A DNA stretch of 35,866 nt from a virus (IMGVR_UViG_3300006790_000053:1-35866), one strand, 5' to 3'. Numbered from the stretch's first letter, positions 24,971 to 32,221 are shown. A program made the numbers and translations. The notes: generated from the letters alone by a model not told the origin.

Positions 24971-25842
24971 TGTCGAGTTTCGGCAAGGTGACCCAGCCTC
25001 TCCTGGAGGCTGCGAAGGTCTGCAGACAGTCGCGCGTCGACACGTCGCCCCTGCTGGTGCTGGCGTACTACGGTCTGGCTGAGCGGCCCGTCTGGGCGTC
25101 CAGCTACACCATCGCGGACACGCTCGGGGTAGACTCCAGCAATGTCCGCCGCACCCTACGCCGATACGTCGACATCGGGGTGCTGGAACTGGTGGGAGTC
25201 CGCCATCGGAGCAACTGCTACCAGCTAACGTCTAGGGTCATGGTGACCCTAGACCAGGGTCATGGTGACCCTAGATCTAGGGTCATGGTGACCCTCAAAC
25301 AGACTACTGAACAGACAACAGAACAAAAGAGCATGGCAAAGCCAAAGAGAGTACGCCCATGGCCTAGCGTCGACCCTGACGTTCAGGCCGCCATCGTCGA
25401 GAACTACTGCCGCGTCCTGGAGAAGTGCGGCAGCCCAGCCGCCCCGTCGCAGAAGGCGCTCGGGGTTCAGGAGGGCCTCGGTCGCCGCCACCAGATGTGG
25501 GAGGTCGACGGGATCGCCCACGTCCTAGAGGCGCCGGATGTCTGGGCCTGGATCGAGAAGCAGTTGGTCGGGCCGGACGGTCTGCCGTCGTGCAACCCCG
25601 CCTGGGCCTGGAAGTCGATCCTCGACAAGCTGGATCACGCACGGGTGCTGCGGGTGAAGAAGCAGCAGGCGCAGAGCGAGGCTGATCGCCGCGAGCAGGA
25701 AGCTCAGGCGGGAGCCGAGGAAGCCAGCGAGCGCGTGATCCTCGAGCAGCGCGCTGCAGCCGGGGATGTCGACGCTATGCGCGCCCTGTATGGAGACGCT
25801 GTGGCCGACGCTTTCGTCAAAGCCATGGAGGCGAACGCCTGA
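24970..25842 (+). CDS. Replication initiator-like protein with origin iterons inside its gene
   Basis: 290 aa with a GTG start overlapping the previous stop by 1 nt. Residues about 25-80 form a winged helix typical of phage initiators (VLAYYGLAERPVWASSYTIA, VDSSNVRRTLRRYVDIGVLE). A variable linker (about 88-120) is encoded by three 17-bp iterons. The C-terminal half has a tryptophan-rich helical domain (MWEVDGIAHVLEAPDVWAWI) and a coiled, charged tail. Its organisation parallels lambda O: initiator gene, internal origin, then a DnaB-type helicase downstream. No sequence kinship to O can be shown by eye; the role is inferred from domains and context. Confidence 0.7.
   Translation: MSSFGKVTQPLLEAAKVCRQSRVDTSPLLVLAYYGLAERPVWASSYTIADTLGVDSSNVRRTLRRYVDIGVLELVGVRHRSNCYQLTSRVMVTLDQGHGDPRSRVMVTLKQTTEQTTEQKSMAKPKRVRPWPSVDPDVQAAIVENYCRVLEKCGSPAAPSQKALGVQEGLGRRHQMWEVDGIAHVLEAPDVWAWIEKQLVGPDGLPSCNPAWAWKSILDKLDHARVLRVKKQQAQSEADRREQEAQAGAEEASERVILEQRAAAGDVDAMRALYGDAVADAFVKAMEANA
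25234..25330. repeat. Candidate replication origin: three 17-bp palindromic iterons plus A-rich stretch
   Basis: AGGGTCATGGTGACCCT occurs exactly three times, at 25234-25250, 25256-25272 and 25279-25295. Each is a perfect 7-bp inverted repeat around TGG, and start-to-start spacing is 22 and 23 bp, about two helical turns. The first copy extends to 10-bp arms (TCT...AGA). They are followed by a purine/A-rich, G-poor strand (25296-25340, with CAAACAGACTACTGAACAGA). Because spacings are not multiples of three, the repeat is translated in different frames, so DNA rather than protein sequence is conserved. This is the expected architecture of a lambda-type origin inside the initiator gene. Confidence 0.8.
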
Positions 25843-27044
25843 TGCGCTACCTGTCCGTATGTTCCGGGATTGAGGCTGCTACGGTCGCGTGGCATCACCT
25901 CGGGTGGAAGCCTACCGCTTTCTCGGAGATTGACGCATTCCCATCGGAGGTGCTGGCCCACCACTTCCCCGATGTTCCAAACCTGGGCGACATGACGGAG
26001 ATTTCGGATGAAGCACTTTCAGGAAATGATCTCATTGTGGGAGGAACGCCGTGCCAATCGTTCTCGGTGGCAGGGCTACGCGAAGGACTGGAAGATCCTC
26101 GCGGCAACCTCGCGCTTGCCTTTTGCGACTTGGTTCGCCGCGCACGTCCCCGATGGGTTGTCTGGGAAAATGTACCCGGAGCCTTGTCGTCGGGAGGAGG
26201 ACGGGACTTTGGTTCCATCATCGGGGCGTTGGCAGAACTCGGGTACGGTCTCGCCTGGAGAGTGCTGGACGCTCAACACTTCGGAGTTCCACAGCGGCGC
26301 AAGCGCGTCTTTCTTGTCGGATGTCTTGGAGACGCAGCCCGTGCCAGAGCGGTACTTTTTGAGCCCGAAAGCCTGCGCCGGGATTCTCCGCCGAGCCGAG
26401 AAGCGAGGCAAAAAGTTGCCGGAGTCCCTGGAGTCAGCTTTACGCTTAACGCTCACGGCGGATCACACAGCCGATTAGACGCGGAAAGTGAGACCTTCAT
26501 CACCTTCGACGGGGCGCCGACGATCAGCCATTGGGAAGGTGGGCCGCACCCGACCTTGAACCAATCGCACAACACGAGTTCGCCCGGTTATAGCGATCAG
26601 GAGCTTTTCTCCCAGCGCGGCGGTGGCCTGGTTCCGTCGGACGGCGTGGCCGATCCCGTCACCGCCAACGACGACCGCACCTACACGCAGGAGGGTAGCC
26701 GGAACTTCCGACTGAAGAACTGCGTGATAGCCTTCAAGCCTGGGCAATCTGCCGACGCAGGAACATTGGGCGCGCAAGAAGAGGTCGCTTGCACCGTGGA
26801 GGCCGGGGGCGGAGGGAATAGCCGCCAAGCAATCGCCAGCGGTCGCGGTCACGTGAGGCGACTCACCCCCCGCGAGTGCGAGCGGCTGCAAGGGTTCCCC
26901 GACGACTGGACGCGCATTCCGTGGAAGGGGAAGCCGGCAGACAAATGCCCGGACGGCCCACGCTACAAGGCTTGCGGCAACAGCATGGCCGTCCCCGTGA
27001 TGCGGTGGATCGGCGAGCGCATCCAGGAGGTCGAGAATGGATAG
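25842..27044 (+). CDS. C5-cytosine DNA methyltransferase (Dcm/HhaI type)
   Basis: 400 aa. Ordered motifs: I LSVCSGIEAATVAW (1-15), IV GGTPCQSFSVAG with catalytic C71, VI WENVPG (E109), VIII PQRRKRVFLVG (about 153-163), a target-recognition region about 190-320, IX RRLTPRECERLQGFPDDW, and X YKACGNSMAVPV. It methylates cytosine at C5, probably to protect phage DNA from host restriction or to mark its own DNA; no cognate nuclease is visible, so it is an orphan enzyme. The ATG overlaps the initiator stop by 1 nt. Residues about 56-212 are encoded by DNA that also carries a second ORF in the +1 frame. Confidence 0.95.
   Translation: MRYLSVCSGIEAATVAWHHLGWKPTAFSEIDAFPSEVLAHHFPDVPNLGDMTEISDEALSGNDLIVGGTPCQSFSVAGLREGLEDPRGNLALAFCDLVRRARPRWVVWENVPGALSSGGGRDFGSIIGALAELGYGLAWRVLDAQHFGVPQRRKRVFLVGCLGDAARARAVLFEPESLRRDSPPSREARQKVAGVPGVSFTLNAHGGSHSRLDAESETFITFDGAPTISHWEGGPHPTLNQSHNTSSPGYSDQELFSQRGGGLVPSDGVADPVTANDDRTYTQEGSRNFRLKNCVIAFKPGQSADAGTLGAQEEVACTVEAGGGGNSRQAIASGRGHVRRLTPRECERLQGFPDDWTRIPWKGKPADKCPDGPRYKACGNSMAVPVMRWIGERIQEVENG
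26008..26478 (+). CDS. Nested overlapping ORF inside the methyltransferase gene
   Basis: 156 aa in a different forward frame, wholly inside the methyltransferase gene. It has its own ATG with a GGAG 7 nt upstream. The translation is not low-complexity. The C-terminal part (SGTVSPGECWTLNTSEF, LSDVLETQPVPERYFLSPKA, CAGILRRAEKRGKKLPESL) resembles, from memory, a recurring family of phage and prophage hypothetical proteins found with or within Dcm-type methyltransferase genes. If that recollection is right, both frames are expressed. Function unknown. The alternative is a fortuitous GC-rich open frame, which I consider less likely because of the family resemblance and the ribosome binding site. 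Confidence 0.65.
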   Translation: MKHFQEMISLWEERRANRSRWQGYAKDWKILAATSRLPFATWFAAHVPDGLSGKMYPEPCRREEDGTLVPSSGRWQNSGTVSPGECWTLNTSEFHSGASASFLSDVLETQPVPERYFLSPKACAGILRRAEKRGKKLPESLESALRLTLTADHTAD

Positions 27045-28353
27045 CCTAGCCAACTCGGAGCAATGCCTCGTCGCCATGATGCTCATGGACGGCAAGCTGG
27101 TCGAGGCAGCTTCCGCCAAGGTCAAGCCGGAGGACTTTGGATCCGACCGGCTTAGGAAGCTGTACAAGCTGATCCTCGACCTCGACCGCGCAGAGCCGGG
27201 GGCCGTCGACGCCGTCCAGGTGATGACGGTCATCGAGGATCGCAGGCTGCAGGAGGAACTCGTCGACCGCGAGGGGCTTCGCTCGATGCTCGCGAGCGTT
27301 CCGTCGACAGCATACGCTGAGACGCACGTGAACGCCGTTCTGGAGGGCGCGCGTCGTCGCCGCCTGTCCGATGCCCTTGTGCGCGCCCAAGCCGCCATAG
27401 GCGAAGGGGAGAAGGCTGGCAACGTCATGCGCCAGTTGGACGAGGATCTGCAGACCGCCCACGCCGCACGTGGCGAGACGGATCTGGTGGTCTCGCGTGA
27501 CGCGGACAAGATGTTCCGGGGCCAGTTGCAGCAGCGCGTCAGCCAGACGGATGGCGCGAGGCTCATCGATACTCCGATCCCGGCCCTGACGCAGCTACTC
27601 GGCGGCGGATTGTCCGGCGGCGAGATGGTGATCGTGGCGGGTCGTGCCGCGATGGGCAAGTCGGTGTTCGCCGAGTGCATGGCCGAACAGGCATGCCAGC
27701 ATGGGTCGGTGCTGTACTGCAGCCTGGAGATGACCTCGGATCAGATGGTGCAGCGCGCCTACCAGCGATTCTCCGAGCAGCCGATCCCTGACGCTCGCAC
27801 CGCCTACGGGGCCAGCGCGCAGGCAGTCCTGGCCGTCAGCGAGTCGGTGTCGACGCGGATCAGGAGCCGCAACATCTACTACATGGACAAGACCGACGTG
27901 GACTTCCAGGCGATCCATGCTGCGGCGCTGTCGCTGCGCGCTCGGTCGTCGCTGTCGCTGGTGGTCGTCGACTACATCGGCCTAGTGCGCGAGGATCCGT
28001 CCGCGCGTAGCCGGCAGGAAGCCGTGAGTTCGCTGTCCCGCCGCCTGAAGCGAATGGCGCTGTCTCTCAAGATCCCGGTCATCGCCGTCGCGCAGTTGAA
28101 CCGCGAGCTTGAAAGGCGCGACGATAAGCGCCCGAAGCTGTCGGATCTCCGGGAGTCGGGCGCTCTGGAACAGGATGCCGACCGCGTGTTGGCCGTCCAT
28201 CGTCCGAGCTACTACGATCCTGGGTGCAATGAGACCGATAGGATCATTGTCCTCAAAAACCGATACGGTCAGACTGGCGAAGTCGGCGCCAGCTTTGAAC
28301 CGCACAGAATGCGCTGGAGCGCGCTCAAGTTTTCCGACCATTCCGTTCTGTAA
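27037..28353 (+). CDS. DnaB-type replicative DNA helicase
   Basis: 438 aa. The N-terminal DnaB-N-like helical domain (SEQCLVAMMLMDGKLVEAAS, residues 7-130) is joined to a RecA-like domain: the ring-forming lead-in GGGLSGGEMVIVAGRAAMGK (Walker A K208), SLEM (sensor region), VVVDYIGL (Walker B D312), VIAVAQLNRELERR (motif H4-like) and a late DLRESGALEQDADRV arginine-finger/Gln region. It unwinds DNA 5'-3' at the phage fork. Length is slightly below the usual 450-470. It overlaps the methyltransferase by 8 nt. With the initiator it forms a self-sufficient loading module; no DNA polymerase is encoded, so the host enzyme is presumably used. Confidence 0.94.
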   Translation: MDSLANSEQCLVAMMLMDGKLVEAASAKVKPEDFGSDRLRKLYKLILDLDRAEPGAVDAVQVMTVIEDRRLQEELVDREGLRSMLASVPSTAYAETHVNAVLEGARRRRLSDALVRAQAAIGEGEKAGNVMRQLDEDLQTAHAARGETDLVVSRDADKMFRGQLQQRVSQTDGARLIDTPIPALTQLLGGGLSGGEMVIVAGRAAMGKSVFAECMAEQACQHGSVLYCSLEMTSDQMVQRAYQRFSEQPIPDARTAYGASAQAVLAVSESVSTRIRSRNIYYMDKTDVDFQAIHAAALSLRARSSLSLVVVDYIGLVREDPSARSRQEAVSSLSRRLKRMALSLKIPVIAVAQLNRELERRDDKRPKLSDLRESGALEQDADRVLAVHRPSYYDPGCNETDRIIVLKNRYGQTGEVGASFEPHRMRWSALKFSDHSVL

Positions 28354-28469
28354 TGAAGCACGTCCGCAAATACCTCAGTCTCGCTTTCTACTTCCTCGCG
28401 CAACTGCTCGCTCGCGTTAGCTGCGCGTGTGAGAAGTTCAGCCTGTACGTCGCCCCGAAGAACAAATGA
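28353..28469 (+). CDS. 38-aa membrane-type peptide between helicase and GH10 gene
   Basis: The ATG overlaps the helicase stop by 1 nt (TAATG) and the TGA overlaps the next ATG (ATGA), so it is embedded in a translationally coupled chain. The peptide starts MKHVRKYLSLAFYFLAQLLA and continues with two Cys and a basic tail. The hydrophobic helix (about residues 8-24) suggests a membrane anchor or a signal-like leader; the VSCAC segment resembles a weak lipobox. No known family. Coupling on both sides argues that it is real. Confidence 0.6.
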   Translation: MKHVRKYLSLAFYFLAQLLARVSCACEKFSLYVAPKNK

Positions 28470-29443
28470 GTTGCGTCAACAAACGAACTATGTCTGGCAA
28501 GCCGCTGTTTGGCTACATGCAGCGCGTTACTAGCAGACACGTCGAGCCGATGGCATGCATGAGCAAGGCCAGCGTTTCGCTGTGCGGCGTGTCCGGCAAG
28601 TGGCCGAGCATGCTGACGCGCGAGTCGGACGGCATTCTCGATTTAGACCTTAGCGATCTCGAGGAGTCTATCGACCGCGCGCGTGAGATGGGCCACAAGA
28701 CCAAGTGGCACTTCGCTGTCGGCTTCAAGCCCAAGTGGGTTCCGGCGGAAGGCTACACCCTGGCGTACCAAACGAAGCGCATCGAGGACAACCTCGCGTA
28801 CATCGACACGGTCATGCGCGAGCTAGGTCACAAGATCGACATCGTCGACGCGATCAATGAGCCTCTGCAGCCTGACGGCTCGGGGTTCCGGCATAGCCCG
28901 AACCACGACAAGATCACCGTCGAGGAGATCGCCACGTACCTCAAGTACATTGACGCGCACCCCTGCCGGAAGACAAACCTGCAGATCGGCATCAATGAGT
29001 ACGGTGTCGAGCGCAATGGCCTGAAGCAGGACACGCTCTATCAACTCTGCCTGCAGTTGCGCGACGAGTTAGACGCGCCTCTGGATTACGTCGGCATGCA
29101 ATGCCACCTCGACGCGGCAGACCCGCCGAACCGAGATGAGTTGCAGCAGTCGTTCCAGCGTTTCGCCGACGCAGGGTTCGCCGTGCATATCACGGAGTTG
29201 GACATCCGCGTCGCCGGAGTGGATGCCTACAAGCTGCGCCGACAGGAGGAGGTCGCCGAGGATCTGCTGGTCGCCGCGCGTCGCGCCGGGGTGCATTACG
29301 TAATCACCTGGGGTACGACCGACAATGACAGTTGGATCTACGCCAAACACGGCATTGACTACCCAGATGAGCAGCCGCTGCCGTATAATGTCCAGAATGC
29401 GCCGAAGCCATTCGGCCAGAAACTCGAAGCCCATACGAGGTGA
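28466..29443 (+). CDS. GH10-family endo-1,4-beta-xylanase-like glycoside hydrolase
   Basis: 325 aa, the size of one GH10 (beta/alpha)8 catalytic domain. Signature residues in order: GKW (44-46, equivalent to the MKW substrate-binding Lys-Trp), TKWHFAVGFKPKWV (conserved His82, like LVWHxQxPxWV), IVDAINEPL (N131, E132 general acid/base), YVGMQCHLD (Q212, H214), HITELDIRV (E244 nucleophile) and VITWGTTDNDSWI (282-291, like FWGVTDxxSW). All catalytic-site hallmarks are kept, so it is probably active on xylan or a related beta-1,4 glycan. No signal peptide is visible on its own ORF. It is not near the tail genes but in the replication operon between helicase and recombination genes. It is unusual cargo, presumably released at lysis. 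Confidence 0.85.
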   Translation: MSCVNKRTMSGKPLFGYMQRVTSRHVEPMACMSKASVSLCGVSGKWPSMLTRESDGILDLDLSDLEESIDRAREMGHKTKWHFAVGFKPKWVPAEGYTLAYQTKRIEDNLAYIDTVMRELGHKIDIVDAINEPLQPDGSGFRHSPNHDKITVEEIATYLKYIDAHPCRKTNLQIGINEYGVERNGLKQDTLYQLCLQLRDELDAPLDYVGMQCHLDAADPPNRDELQQSFQRFADAGFAVHITELDIRVAGVDAYKLRRQEEVAEDLLVAARRAGVHYVITWGTTDNDSWIYAKHGIDYPDEQPLPYNVQNAPKPFGQKLEAHTR

Positions 29444-29445
29444 CG

Positions 29446-30285
29446 ATGACACAGAAAGAGCAAAGCAAACAATCAGTCGGCGCGAAGCGCTACGTCGAGG
29501 TCATGGATCCCGACGTTTATCACAGTCAGCCTGAGATCAGCAAGTCTGGTCTCGACATGATTGCGAAAGCCCCGCGCCTCTACCATTGGCATCACATCGA
29601 CCCAGATGGTGAGCCGCTGAAGCAGACTCCGGCGATGGAGTTGGGCGAGTACGTCCACGTCGCAACGCTGGAGCCGGATCGCTGGCAGTCGCACTACATT
29701 TGTGCGCCCAAGTTCGACCGACGCACCAAGGCTGGCAAGGAGCAAGCCGCGCAGTTTGAGCTTGAGAACGAGGGCAAGATCGTCGTGCCATCCGACATGT
29801 ACGATCACGCCAACCGCAGCGCCGACGCTGTGCGCGAGCATCCGCATGCCGGCGATCTACTGATGCTGCCTGGCAGGGCAGAGGTCTCGATGTTCTCCGA
29901 GCATGAGGAGATGGGCGTCGGCATTCGCGGTCGCGCGGACTACATCCTCGACGGCTCGTCGAGCATCATTGACCTGAAGACAACTCGCGACGCATCGGCG
30001 CGCAAGTTCTACTACTCGGTGCGCGACTACCGCTACGACGTGCAAGCAGCGTTCTACCTGGATCTGCTTAGCCACTTCCGCGAGGAGGTCGGCACGTTCT
30101 ATTGGGTGGCTGTCGAGCCGCGTCCGCCGTATATGGTCAGCCTCTACTGGGCTGGTCAGGATATGGTCAACGCAGGTCGCGAAAAATACTACCGCGATCT
30201 GCTTAACTACAAAGTGTGCCTTGAGACCAACACATGGCCGGGGTACGTCGCAAGTCAAGAGTTGAACCTGGAGGTTCCAAAGTGA
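29446..30285 (+). CDS. RecE/PDDEXK-type exonuclease
   Basis: 279 aa. It matches the phage exonuclease VIII-like nuclease fold: ISKSGLDMIAKAPRLYHWH (conserved N-terminal LSxSxLxxxxxSPxHY-type motif), GEYVHVATLEP, then GRADYILDG with D165, IIDLKTTRDAS with D176 and K178 (the D...DxK core), and YRYDVQAAFYLDLL (motif IV Gln/Tyr). It produces 3' single strands for the following annealing protein. ATG at 29446 has GAGG 5 nt upstream and is preferred to the GTG at 29440 that overlaps the GH10 stop. Confidence 0.88.
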   Translation: MTQKEQSKQSVGAKRYVEVMDPDVYHSQPEISKSGLDMIAKAPRLYHWHHIDPDGEPLKQTPAMELGEYVHVATLEPDRWQSHYICAPKFDRRTKAGKEQAAQFELENEGKIVVPSDMYDHANRSADAVREHPHAGDLLMLPGRAEVSMFSEHEEMGVGIRGRADYILDGSSSIIDLKTTRDASARKFYYSVRDYRYDVQAAFYLDLLSHFREEVGTFYWVAVEPRPPYMVSLYWAGQDMVNAGREKYYRDLLNYKVCLETNTWPGYVASQELNLEVPK

Positions 30286-30938
30286 CACAGATTGAGCAAG
30301 TCAAAGAGCAGGCGCGGATCATCGCGTCGTCATCCCTCGTCCCAAAGCAATATCACGGGAAGCCCCAGGATTGCTTCATCGCGCTGCAGGCAGCTAACAG
30401 GCTCGGGTGCGACCCGATGCTGTTCATGCAGCAGACCTACGTGCTGCACGGCAAGCCGGCAATGACGGCTAAGTTCCAGATCGCACTAGCGAACAACTCG
30501 CCGCGCATCCGTGGCGGCATCCGCTGGAACATCAGCAAGAAGGGTGACTATTCGTGCGAGGCGACATGCGCCGAGACGGGTGAGATCCTGCAAGGCCCGA
30601 TCTGCAACCTTGAACTGGCAAAGGCAGAGAACTGGACGAAGAACGGCAAGTACCGCACGATGCCGGATCTGATGCTGCGCTATCGTGCGGCGACGATGTT
30701 CATCGCGCTCTATCTGCCGGAGACCACCATGGGCTTCCAGTCGGTCGAGGAGGTGCAGGACGTGCAAGCGTCGCAAGCGCCGATGACCTCGCTGCCGCCG
30801 GATCTCAAGCCGGAGCAGGCCGCTGCGCCCCCGGCTATTGAAGAGCCTAAGGCTCAGGATCTAACGCATGGTGATGGCGAGATCGTCGACGCCGTAGTGG
30901 CGGAAGACGCCAAGGTCGAGCAGAAAGACCTGATCTAG
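30282..30938 (+). CDS. RecT-family single-strand annealing protein
   Basis: 218 aa from the GTG at 30282 (GGAGG 7 nt upstream, overlapping the exonuclease stop). The core shows FIALQAANRLGCDPMLFMQQ, then YVLHGKPAMTAKFQIAL, then the terminal motif NGKYRTMPDLMLRYRAATMF with the PxxMLRYRA pattern typical of RecT-type proteins. The C-terminal 50 residues are a disordered, proline- and acid-rich tail. It pairs with the upstream exonuclease as a RecET-type recombination system for end repair, concatemer formation or recombination. Confidence 0.88.
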   Translation: MTQIEQVKEQARIIASSSLVPKQYHGKPQDCFIALQAANRLGCDPMLFMQQTYVLHGKPAMTAKFQIALANNSPRIRGGIRWNISKKGDYSCEATCAETGEILQGPICNLELAKAENWTKNGKYRTMPDLMLRYRAATMFIALYLPETTMGFQSVEEVQDVQASQAPMTSLPPDLKPEQAAAPPAIEEPKAQDLTHGDGEIVDAVVAEDAKVEQKDLI

Positions 30939-31195
30939 CAGTTCCACTTCTTGAGGGCCAAGTTGATGCGAGACTTCGGATCGCGCTTCGTCTTTTCGCT
31001 AGTCAGCTTGGCCTTCATACCTTTCATCCGCGCACAGAAACTCTTGCGACGCTTGGCATCCTTCGACCCCTTCTTGGGCTTACCCGTCACCGGGGCCTTG
31101 AGGTTTGAGCCTGTCTCGCGGTTGTACTTGCGCCGACCGGCTGCGGTCAGTCCACCTGTGCGCGATTTGTGTTTGCCGATTCTGAGGGAGACCAT
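30935..31195 (-). CDS. Small basic protein (DUF6321-like), antisense to the operon
   Basis: 86 aa from the ATG at 31195, rich in Lys and Arg: GGLTAAGRRKYNRETGSNLK, then RRKSFCARMKGMKAKLTSEK, then DPKSRINLALKKWNC. From memory this matches a widespread small phage protein family annotated DUF6321. It overlaps the recT stop by 4 nt tail-to-tail and diverges from the resolvase gene with only 15 nt between starts. It therefore sits backwards inside a rightward operon. A nucleic-acid-binding role is plausible from charge; function is unknown. Confidence 0.75.
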   Translation of the reverse strand: MVSLRIGKHKSRTGGLTAAGRRKYNRETGSNLKAPVTGKPKKGSKDAKRRKSFCARMKGMKAKLTSEKTKRDPKSRINLALKKWNC

Positions 31196-31210
31196 AGCGT
31201 GAAGGATAAC

Positions 31211-31696
31211 ATGAGATTCATCGGCGTCGACCCCGGCAAGACCGGGCATATTGCGATTATCAACGAAGAGGGTAAGTACCTTTTCGATGCCAAGATCCCG
31301 CTGATTGACGGCGAGCTTGCCTGCAGCGTCCTAGAGACGCATTGCCTGGGCGCGCGCTGCGTCGCGCTGGAGCAGGTGCAGGCGATGCCGGGGGGCGGTG
31401 TGCGTCGTCCTGGCATTGTGTCGACGTTTAACTTTGGCAAGATCTTCGGCGAGACGCTCGCTTGCATCCGCATGTGCAACGCGCCGTTGCTAAGACCGAG
31501 GCCACAAGAGTGGCAGAAGCTGATCTACGGGGGCCGCAAGAAAGGCCAAGACCCGAAGGAGACCAGTCGGGCTGTCGCCGCCGAGCGACACCCATCCATC
31601 GCCGACCGCTTTCAAACTAAGGTTTCAGCCGGCCTCGCGGACGCGCTGCACCTTGCTGAGTACGCGCGGCGGCTAACCCTGTACGAAGAGAAATGA
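31211..31696 (+). CDS. RuvC-like Holliday junction resolvase
   Basis: 161 aa from the ATG at 31211 (AAGGA 4 nt upstream); in-frame starts at 31169 and 31199 are less likely. RNase-H-fold motifs: MRFIGVDPGKTGHIAII (D7), VALEQVQAMPGGG (E54), RPRPQEWQKLI (loop before the last helix) and GLADALHLAEYA (D144). It cleaves branched DNA, resolving recombination intermediates or debranching DNA before packaging. It overlaps SSB by ATGA. Confidence 0.88.
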   Translation: MRFIGVDPGKTGHIAIINEEGKYLFDAKIPLIDGELACSVLETHCLGARCVALEQVQAMPGGGVRRPGIVSTFNFGKIFGETLACIRMCNAPLLRPRPQEWQKLIYGGRKKGQDPKETSRAVAAERHPSIADRFQTKVSAGLADALHLAEYARRLTLYEEK

Positions 31697-32112
31697 GCTA
31701 CAACCGCGTCATTCTGATGGGCAATCTCACGCGAGATCCCGAAACCAGCCAGAGCAAGTCTGGCATGACCATCTGCAAGGCCGGCCTCGCTGTCAACGAG
31801 CGCATGCCGGACGGGCAAGGTGGATACAAAGACGAGGCGTCGTTCTTCGATGCCGTCCTCTTTGGCAAGCGAGCAGAGGCGTTTGCGCGCTTCATGCAGA
31901 AAGGCAAGCCATGCCTGATCGAAGGCAAGCTGCGACAGAGCCGCTGGCAAGACAAGGAGTCGGGCAAGGCCCGATCCAAGGTCGAGGTCATCGTCGACAG
32001 TTGGGAGTTTGTCGGGCCAAAGGGCGAGGACAGTCGAGGGGACTCCGTCCAGCAGGCTTTCGGTGGCACTCCGCAACCGGCAGCAGCTTTCGGAGACGAC
32101 GTTCCGTTCTAG
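31693..32112 (+). CDS. ssb: Single-stranded DNA-binding protein
   Basis: 139 aa OB-fold SSB of the bacterial type. It begins SYNRVILMGNLTRDPETSQS, followed by the conserved ASFFDAVLFGKRAEAFARFM and CLIEGKLRQSRW segments. A short linker with Q, G, P and A leads to the acidic tip FGDDVPF, which in bacterial SSBs recruits partner proteins, so this phage protein probably binds host replication factors. It is the last gene of the rightward replication operon, followed by a terminator. Confidence 0.95.
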   Translation: MSYNRVILMGNLTRDPETSQSKSGMTICKAGLAVNERMPDGQGGYKDEASFFDAVLFGKRAEAFARFMQKGKPCLIEGKLRQSRWQDKESGKARSKVEVIVDSWEFVGPKGEDSRGDSVQQAFGGTPQPAAAFGDDVPF

Positions 32113-32128
32113 AGAGAAAGTGTTTTCC

Positions 32129-32164
32129 TACGAGCCTTCCTGATAAGGGGAGGCTCGTTTTCTT
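32129..32164 (+). terminator. Intrinsic terminator after ssb
   Basis: CGAGCCTTCC (32129-32138) pairs with GGAGGCTCG (32147-32155), with one bulged T and an 8-nt loop. TTTTCTTTT follows (32156-32164). It closes the early/replication operon just before the head-gene cluster. Confidence 0.85.
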
Positions 32165-32221
32165 TTCCACGGACGCAACTTTATATGCCACAGTCACTTG
32201 CGCTCGCTATACGATCCCACT
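32165..32221 (+). promoter_or_regulatory. Possible late promoter region
   Basis: The gap between the ssb terminator and the next ATG contains TTTATA (32178-32183) and TATACGAT (32206-32213) as -10-like sequences, but neither has a good -35. A late promoter is expected here because the terminator separates it from the upstream operon. Exact site not resolved. Confidence 0.3.

Noticed and set aside
25234-25295. The triple repeat as a CRISPR array
   Set aside because: Repeats are 17 bp with 5-6 bp gaps, perfectly palindromic and inside a coding gene; this fits origin iterons, not repeat-spacer units.
26475-27680. 401-aa open frame on the minus strand across methyltransferase and helicase genes
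   Set aside because: It is a shadow of two well-supported forward genes; the translation is S/R/A/P-rich without motifs, typical of GC-rich antisense frames.
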